64,000 bases of DNA from Salinimicrobium terrae DSM 17865. Its GTDB lineage: Bacteria; Bacteroidota; Bacteroidia; Flavobacteriales; Flavobacteriaceae. The position numbers and the translations under genes are program-made. Below are positions 59,501 through 64,000 of the stretch, piece after piece. Location: positions 297,022-361,021 of the forward strand of contig NZ_KE384222.1 of assembly GCF_000424665.1 (NCBI RefSeq), in the 5' to 3' direction. The notes below the pieces were generated by a model, which made no database searches, had not been told where the DNA came from, and saw only the letters and a list, made by a program, of their open reading frames with translations. Position 1 is the stretch's first letter. Each line of letters begins with the position of its first letter.

Positions 59501-60891
59501 TCGAAGATCTTAAGACTGTAAAAGGAGAAGCTCCTGATGGTAGCGAGGCTGAGATCGTGATTTCAAGAACTTCAGAATTAAAACTGAAAGATCAAAAATC
59601 GGGAATTGTACTTAGTACAAGCAACATTCCTTATGGATCGCAGATATTTATTAAGAATGGAGACAAAGTTTCCAGAGACGAGGTAATTTGCCAGTGGGAT
59701 CCTTATAACGGGGTGATCATTTCAGAATTTGCCGGTAAGATCAAGTATGAGAATATCGAGCAAGGGGTAACTTACCAGGTGGAGATCGATGAGCAAACAG
59801 GATTCCAGGAAAAAGTAATTTCCGAATCCCGTAACAAAAAGCTTATTCCAACACTTCAGATCCTTGGAAAGAAAGATGAAGTAATTCGTTCTTACAACCT
59901 TCCTGTTGGAGCTCACCTTATGGTGGACAACGACGAGAAGATTAAGGTAGGGAAGATTCTGGTTAAGATCCCACGTAAATCTTCTAAGTCAGGGGATATT
60001 ACAGGTGGTCTTCCAAGGGTAACCGAGCTTTTCGAAGCGCGTAACCCTTCTAACCCTGCTGTGGTAAGTGAGATCGACGGAGTTGTTTCCTTTGGAAAGA
60101 TCAAACGTGGTAACCGTGAGATCATTATCGAATCCAAGCTTGGAGAAGTTAAGAAGTATCTTGTGAAACTTTCTAACCAGATCCTTGTTCAGGAGAATGA
60201 CTACGTGCGTGCCGGAATGCCACTATCTGATGGGTCTGTGACTCCGGAAGATATCCTGTCCATTAAAGGACCAAGCGCTGTACAACAGTACCTTGTGAAC
60301 GAAGTTCAGGAAGTTTACCGACTACAAGGCGTGAAGATCAACGATAAGCATTTTGAGGTAGTTGTAAGACAGATGATGCGTAAGGTAAGAATCGTTGATC
60401 CGGGAGATACTATCTTCCTTGAGAACCAGTTGGTTCATAAGGATGATTTTAGCGAGGAGAACGATGAGATCTTTGGAATGAAAGTAGTTGAAGATGCGGG
60501 AGATTCAGAGAATCTAAAACCGGGACAGCTTATTTCTCCAAGAGATCTTAGAGATGAAAACTCTATTCTTAGAAGAGAGGATAAGAACCTTGTTACTGCA
60601 AGAGATGTGGTTGCTGCAACTGCGACTCCTGTACTTCAGGGTATTACTCGTGCATCACTTCAAACCAAGTCATTTATTTCTGCGGCGTCCTTCCAGGAAA
60701 CTACAAAGGTATTAAACGAAGCAGCCGTAAGTGGTAAGGTTGATGAGCTTGAAGGACTAAAAGAAAATGTTATTGTTGGCCACAGAATTCCTGCAGGTAC
60801 AGGACTTCGGGAGTACGAACATATCATTGTTGGTTCTAAAGAAGAATTTGATGAAATGCTTGAAAAAAAGCAGGAAGTAAATTATAACTAG
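56590..60891 (+). CDS. rpoC: DNA-directed RNA polymerase subunit beta'
   Basis: 1433-residue beta' subunit. Zinc-finger Cys [20 protein letters not shown] near 68-88, magnesium-binding NADFDGDQM at 475-483, bridge helix [20 protein letters not shown], second zinc cluster [13 protein letters not shown] at about 898-910 and trigger-loop region [15 protein letters not shown]. Longer than E. coli by inserts typical of Bacteroidota. Last gene of the operon; terminator at 60,928. Confidence 0.98.
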   Translation: MARNNDKNTVQRFNKISIGLASPESILAESRGEVLKPETINYRTHKPERDGLFCERIFGPVKDYECACGKYKRIRYKGIVCDRCGVEVTEKKVRRDRVGHINLVVPVAHIWYFRSLPNKIGYLLGLPSKKLDMIIYYERYVVIQPGIAKNEDGSPLKKMDFLTEEEYLNILDTLPQENLYLDENDPNKFIAKMGAECLIDILQRIDLDALSYELRHKANNETSKQRKTEALKRLQVVEALRDANKNRENRPEWMIMKVIPIIPPELRPLVPLDGGRFATSDLNDLYRRVIIRNNRLKRLMEIKAPEVILRNEKRMLQESVDSLFDNTRKSSAVKTDSNRPLKSLSDSLKGKQGRFRQNLLGKRVDYSARSVIVVGPELKFYECGLPKDMAAELYKPFVIRKLIERGIVKTVKSAKKIIDKKEPVVWDILENVLKGHPVLLNRAPTLHRLGIQAFQPKLIEGKAIQLHPLACTAFNADFDGDQMAVHLPLGPEAILEAQLLMLGSHNILNPANGSPVTVPSQDMVLGLYYMTKARKSTPERAVKGEGLTFYSPEEVTIAYNQKMVELNAMIKIRTKDFNEAGQLVNQIIETTVGRVLFNQAVPEKAGFVNEVLTKKSLRDIIGNILKVTSVPETAEFLDAIKEMGYGFAFRGGLSFSLGDIIIPEEKQTMIDDANEQVEGIIGNYNMGLITNNERYNQVIDIWTSTNAGLTELAMKRIREDQQGFNSVYMMLDSGARGSKEQIRQLTGMRGLMAKPKKSTSGGGEIIENPILSNFKEGLSILEYFISTHGARKGLADTALKTADAGYLTRRLVDVSQDVIINEEDCGTLRGVDVSPLKKNEEIVESLGERILGRTALHDVINPLTNELLVESGVEIDEDIVKKITEAPIESVEIRSALTCEAKKGICVRCYGRNLATNKTVQRGEAVGVVAAQSIGEPGTQLTLRTFHVGGIAGNISEENKLIAKFPGIAEIEDLKTVKGEAPDGSEAEIVISRTSELKLKDQKSGIVLSTSNIPYGSQIFIKNGDKVSRDEVICQWDPYNGVIISEFAGKIKYENIEQGVTYQVEIDEQTGFQEKVISESRNKKLIPTLQILGKKDEVIRSYNLPVGAHLMVDNDEKIKVGKILVKIPRKSSKSGDITGGLPRVTELFEARNPSNPAVVSEIDGVVSFGKIKRGNREIIIESKLGEVKKYLVKLSNQILVQENDYVRAGMPLSDGSVTPEDILSIKGPSAVQQYLVNEVQEVYRLQGVKINDKHFEVVVRQMMRKVRIVDPGDTIFLENQLVHKDDFSEENDEIFGMKVVEDAGDSENLKPGQLISPRDLRDENSILRREDKNLVTARDVVAATATPVLQGITRASLQTKSFISAASFQETTKVLNEAAVSGKVDELEGLKENVIVGHRIPAGTGLREYEHIIVGSKEEFDEMLEKKQEVNYN

Positions 60892-60927
60892 TAGAAATCT
60901 TCTATAGCAGATTTCCACATTGACAGA

Positions 60928-60957
60928 AATCCCGGCCACTACGGTCGGGATTTTTTT
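60928..60957 (+). terminator. intrinsic terminator of the rpoBC operon
   Basis: AATCCCG / CGGGATT with GCC-ACTAC-GGT inside, then seven T. Confidence 0.9.
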
Positions 60958-60985
60958 GTACTTTTAATCCTATAAAAACTTATAA

Positions 60986-61312
60986 ATGAGCGACGAAAAT
61001 AACAACAGTAAAAAACCTAAAAAGGGTCAGATTAATATAGAATTGGATGAAAAAGTGGCCGAAGGGACCTATTCTAATTTGGCTATTATCAACCATTCCG
61101 TCTCAGAATTTGTTGTTGACTTTGTGAGCATAATGCCGGGAACTCCCAAGAGTAAAGTAAAGTCCCGCATTATTTTAACTCCGCAGCATGCCAAAAGGCT
61201 ATTAAAGGCTTTGGCAGACAATGTTAAACGATTTGAAAAGGCACATGGTGAAATAAAAGAATACGACCAGCCTAACATTCCTCTTAACTTTGGTCCGACG
61301 GGTCAAGCCTAA
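60986..61312 (+). CDS. DUF3467 family protein
   Basis: 108 residues of the DUF3467 family, small soluble proteins with the core EGTYSNLAIINHSVSEFVVD and the end HAKRLLKALADNVKRFEKAH. No signal or membrane segment. Often found just after rpoC in Flavobacteriia, as here, 94 bp behind it and after a terminator; the function is not known. Similar proteins in other phyla bear no catalytic residues. Confidence 0.88.
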   Translation: MSDENNNSKKPKKGQINIELDEKVAEGTYSNLAIINHSVSEFVVDFVSIMPGTPKSKVKSRIILTPQHAKRLLKALADNVKRFEKAHGEIKEYDQPNIPLNFGPTGQA

Positions 61313-61644
61313 TAGTTAAGCATCACGTTATTAGAGGACTTTCTTTTTCATTTTTCGCTGGCAGCTTTTTTTGCTGGGTTTAAAAGCTCTTTAGGCTCAG
61401 TTCCTGGGCGTAATTACTACTTCAGATTTTTTTAGAAATGAAGGAACACTCCGGGCCTAATTAGTTTCTTAGTGCCATTCATACTGAATTTGGCTTACGG
61501 TCGTGGTTCAAAAAGGAAAAAAAGTTAATCCTCAAAAATTGTATTTTAGGAAAATCTTTGGCCGGAGCTGCAGCTCCGGCTTTTTTAATTATAAAAAGTT
61601 CTATATTTAGCTTCTCCCTAAGGAATTTAATTTTAAAAAATAAA
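61313..61644. other. 332-bp non-coding stretch ending in a strong terminator
   Basis: No gene recognised. It ends with the hairpin listed next, which does not follow any identified gene directly, so a short non-coding RNA could be encoded between about 61,330 and 61,586. A weaker hairpin-like GCTGGCAGC(T)n-GCTGG lies near 61,360. Confidence 0.4.
61561..61586 (+). terminator. strong intrinsic terminator
   Basis: GCCGGAGCTG / CAGCTCCGGC, perfect 10-bp palindrome, then six T. The next gene starts 60 bp on. Confidence 0.85.
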
Positions 61645-62064
61645 ATGAAGCTCATCAGGTCCTTCTTTAATTTTTCCCGAATTTTTTGGATTGTTTCAAG
61701 GCTTGTGCTTGGGCTAATTTTTTGTTACTGCGCAATTTTTCTATTGGAAGGGGCAAATACTCTTGATTATCTTATTGCAGGAATGTTTGGAGTTTTGGCT
61801 TTGGCCTTAATGTGGAGCTTTATCGTCGGGATTTTTGCGGGTGGGGCAAGTAAATGGTTAAGGATAGCTACGGGAATAGCACTGGTGCTACTTTCAATGG
61901 CGGCTTTTTACTCCATGATAGATGCTTTTGGGATGGGAACGGCTGCCCTTATTCTAATTCTTCCGGTATGGTTATTTATGGCCGGCATTTTCGAACTGCT
62001 TAGTTTTAATAGCAGAAGAATACATTCCAAAAAGAATGGTTGGACAGATGTTTCATTGAATTAA
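61645..62064 (+). CDS. uncharacterised membrane protein (139 aa)
   Basis: Four hydrophobic segments, e.g. VSRLVLGLIFCYCAIFLLEG, YLIAGMFGVLALALMWSFIV, IATGIALVLLSMAAFYSMID and TAALILILPVWLFMAGIFEL. Basic N-terminus (KLIRSFFNFSRIF). The open frame extends upstream into the terminator, so the ATG at 61,645 is chosen. Family not recognised. It is probably in the inner membrane; no partner is evident. Confidence 0.6.
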   Translation: MKLIRSFFNFSRIFWIVSRLVLGLIFCYCAIFLLEGANTLDYLIAGMFGVLALALMWSFIVGIFAGGASKWLRIATGIALVLLSMAAFYSMIDAFGMGTAALILILPVWLFMAGIFELLSFNSRRIHSKKNGWTDVSLN

Positions 62065-62168
62065 AATTGTCTGCTCTTACAATATTCATAGAAGTGAGAT
62101 AGAATTTTATTATTAAGGAAACTGATCTACTACAAATTTAAAATACGGACATTTGAAAAGATCAGGGG

Positions 62169-62918
62169 ATGATAAAAACATTTCTGTCTTTTCTCTTCTT
62201 GTTTTTATTTTTCTCTGCTTTCAGTCAGGAGAGATCTTTGTTACAAGGCAGGATTCTTACGGATGACCAGGAAATTTCCGCTATTAATATCCTTAACATC
62301 ACCAGCAGAATTGGAACGACAAACAATCTAAAGGGTGAATTTGAAATTGAAGTAGCAGTGAGAGATACTCTCAGGTTTTCTTCGGTTCAATACGAGCAGT
62401 GGGAAGTAGTCATTACAGAAGAAGTCCTGAAAAAGGCATTTTTGACAGTACTTCTTGTAGAAAAAATTGATGAGCTACCAGAGGTGAACATCAGTAACAT
62501 TAGCTTAAGTGGAAATCTCGCTACAGATCTTGAAAATATTCCCACCCTTACCCAGGCAGACCTGGGATTTCCAATGTCCGATATTCCCCGACCTACTTCC
62601 GTAGAGAGGAAATTAATAACTGCATCTTCAGGAGTAGATCTCCTTCTTAATACTTTAAACGGAAAAATTAAAATGCTGAAGAAAGCTACTGCTAATGAAG
62701 ACCTTTCTCAAATTGTTGACGCAGGTGTAAATGCGCTTCCTGTTTCCTTTTTTGTGAATCTCTCTATTCCTGTCGACCATATTAGAGATTTTGTTTATTT
62801 CTGTGCGGAAGATGCCACTTTCTACACTTTTTTACCCGAAGATATGAGACTTGAACTTGTGGAGTACTACAGAGGAAAGGCCCCTGTTTTTATAAAAGAA
62901 AGGTTACGGGGAAAGTAA
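62169..62918 (+). CDS. secreted carboxypeptidase-regulatory-like protein (copy 1, intact)
   Basis: 249 residues with signal peptide (FLSFLFLFLFFSAFSQ, cut about 19). An N-terminal CarboxypepD_reg-like beta domain (about 22-100): RSLLQGRILTDDQEISAINI, NLKGEFEIEVAVRDTLRFSS and ITEEVLKKAFLTVLLVEKID, the pattern used by plug-adjacent or stand-alone Ig-like domains of Bacteroidota. The C-terminal half is helical (LEYYRGKAPVFIKERLRG-like end) and not recognised. It is followed at once by a decayed paralogue, so the pair arose by tandem duplication. Secreted or periplasmic; role unknown. Confidence 0.75.
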   Translation: MIKTFLSFLFLFLFFSAFSQERSLLQGRILTDDQEISAINILNITSRIGTTNNLKGEFEIEVAVRDTLRFSSVQYEQWEVVITEEVLKKAFLTVLLVEKIDELPEVNISNISLSGNLATDLENIPTLTQADLGFPMSDIPRPTSVERKLITASSGVDLLLNTLNGKIKMLKKATANEDLSQIVDAGVNALPVSFFVNLSIPVDHIRDFVYFCAEDATFYTFLPEDMRLELVEYYRGKAPVFIKERLRGK

Positions 62919-62919
62919 A

Positions 62920-63647
62920 ATGAGACAATTCCAAACTAGAATTATTTTTTGGTTTTTGCTGTTCATTATTCCCTTTCTATCTGCACAAGGGCAGGAGAGA
63001 TCTTTATTGCAAGGCAAGATCCTTACGCCTGACCAGGCAATTTCTTCTATATTAATATTGTTAACATAACCAGCAGGATTGGAACGACAAACAATATGCA
63101 GGGTGAATTTGAAATTGAAGTAGCGGTGAGTGATACTTTGAAATTTTCCTCTGTTCAATATGAGCAGCGGGAAATAGTCATTACAGAAGAGGTGCTGAAA
63201 AAGACATTTTTGACCGTGCTTCTGGTGGAAAAAATTGATGAGCTTGCAGAGGTGAGCATTAGCGACATTAGCTTAAGCGGAAATCTCGTTACAGATCTTG
63301 AAAATATTCCGACTTTATCTCAAGCCGATCTGGGTTTTCCAATGTATGACATTCCCAGACCTACTTCCATTGAACGAAAGTTAAAAACGGCATCTAATGT
63401 AAGTACAACTTCAAAGTATAATCCTCCCGGAAATCTTAACGTAAGTCTTGATGGAATAATTAATAGGTTGAATGGAAAAACAGCTATGCTTCAAAAAGCC
63501 GCTGCCAATGAAGATCGATCTCAAGCTGTGGATGCGGGTATCGCGGCACTTTCGGAATCTATCTTTGAAGAACTTTCCATTCCGGAAAACCGGATAAGAG
63601 ACTTCATTTATTACTGTGCTCCTTACTATCTGAAGCTCGCGTCTTGA
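62920..63647 (+). pseudogene. frameshifted paralogue of the preceding gene (copy 2)
   Basis: Begins ATG at 62,920 with signal peptide (FWFLLFIIPFLSAQG) and QERSLLQGKILTPDQAISS, then reads into TAA at 63,067. Relative to copy 1 there are two extra bases (AT within TCTATATTAAT near 63,048), and the rest of the homology (TNNMQGEFEIEVAVSDTLKF onwards) continues in another frame from 63,096. The C-terminus also diverges: after FIYYCAPYYLKLAS the copy 1-like tail is present only with further indels to about 63,690. So the gene is broken at two places. Its 3' end touches an IS. Confidence 0.8.
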
Positions 63648-63694
63648 ACTCGTCGCATTTTTTCAGTCAAAAGCCCCGCAGTTCGTAAAGGAGG

Positions 63695-64000
63695 TGTAAG
63701 CTTCCCCTAATTAGAACTGTTTGATGGGATAAAATTATTGTTTTTGGTTTTATCTGTAGTCGCTAATAGAGAATTAAATTCAGCATATTCTATTGGTGCC
63801 ATTTTTCCTAATGCATCATGTGGTCTTTGATTATTATAATCATCCATCCAGATTTGAGTTTGTTCTCTTACCTGATTCAAGTCTTCAAAAATGTATTTAT
63901 TTAAAACTCCTCTTCTATAGGTGCCGTTGAATCGTTCAATAAAAGCATTCTGTGTGGGTTTCCCTGGCTGGATATACTGGAAATCGATTCCATGCATCTG
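63695..64000 (-). mobile_element. IS3-family (IS407-like) element, partial at the window edge
   Basis: The end near 63,695 (TGTAAGCTTCCCC when read on plus strand) is the likely outer end; the rest of the element lies beyond 64,000. It abuts the pseudogene end. Confidence 0.6.
63707..63997 (-). CDS. IS3-family transposase, C-terminal part
   Basis: The last 96 residues of an IS3-type integrase-like transposase (rve family). [18 protein letters not shown] carries the catalytic Glu, and [21 protein letters not shown] is the family C-terminal block, similar to the IS407 subgroup. The real start lies outside the window, so the listed start at 63,997 is only an internal Met. The two aspartates of the triad would be beyond the edge. 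No sign of frameshift in the visible part. Confidence 0.85.
   Translation of the reverse strand: MHGIDFQYIQPGKPTQNAFIERFNGTYRRGVLNKYIFEDLNQVREQTQIWMDDYNNQRPHDALGKMAPIEYAEFNSLLATTDKTKNNNFIPSNSSN

Noticed and set aside
1..64000. CRISPR array or prophage module
   Set aside because: No regularly spaced repeats and no phage structural genes were seen; transposases are isolated.

Overview
The window is chromosomal DNA from a member of the Flavobacteriaceae (phylum Bacteroidota). This rests on the tmRNA tag GENNYALAA, promoters of the TAnnTTTG type, A-rich leaders instead of Shine-Dalgarno sites (with one striking exception, rpsU), many Cys-lipoproteins, and family-typical genes (DUF2851, DUF3467, NamZ/DUF1343, AGCS symporter with a periplasmic extension, TPR plus beta-barrel outer-membrane pair). 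The genus cannot be fixed from the sequence; a marine relative of Gramella or Salinimicrobium is only a guess.

Layout. Positions 1-10,800 look accessory: a small unknown protein, a zinc-free MDR oxidoreductase, a BBE-type flavoenzyme, a 1215-residue BTAD regulator whose TolB-like plus TPR half is duplicated, and, transcribed away from it, two paralogous lipoproteins with cupredoxin-like copper ligands. An ISL3/ISAon1-type insertion sequence follows and ends close to the 3' end of the tmRNA gene ssrA (minus strand, 10,871-11,267). Positions 11,500-31,300 carry housekeeping and envelope genes: a saccharopine dehydrogenase-like enzyme, a MITE-like element, a mechanosensitive channel, class II ribonucleotide reductase, a toxin-antitoxin pair whose toxin has a nonsense codon, kdsA, typA, ftsE, a large TPR protein with an outer-membrane barrel, a PiT-like transporter and an amidohydrolase. 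Positions 31,400-45,100 hold a lipoprotein metalloprotease, methyltransferase, cysteine-cluster protein, NamZ muramidase, ABC permease, cysteine synthase, several small envelope proteins including an unlisted 59-residue one, DUF2851, PspC, AGCS symporter, HhH protein and acyl-CoA dehydrogenase.

Positions 45,300-60,900 form the information-processing core: rpsU, xerC, hpf, then tRNA-Thr(TGT), tRNA-Tyr, tRNA-Gly, tRNA-Thr(GGT), tuf, tRNA-Trp, secE, nusG, rplK, rplA, rplJ, rplL, rpoB, rpoC. This is the widely conserved tRNA-tufB-secE-rpoBC order, but here the tRNA spacers contain duplicated tRNA 3' ends and hairpins lie in the rplK leader, the rplL-rpoB gap and the rpoB-rpoC gap. The last 3 kb (DUF3467, a membrane protein, an intact carboxypeptidase-regulatory-like protein, a decayed paralogue of it and an IS3-type transposase running off the edge) is again plastic.

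The observations most worth checking are the BTAD regulator/cupredoxin lipoprotein locus, the full-length Shine-Dalgarno sequence of rpsU, the AGCS symporter with inserted lipoyl-like domain, the archaemetzincin-like lipoprotein, and the tRNA-end duplications.
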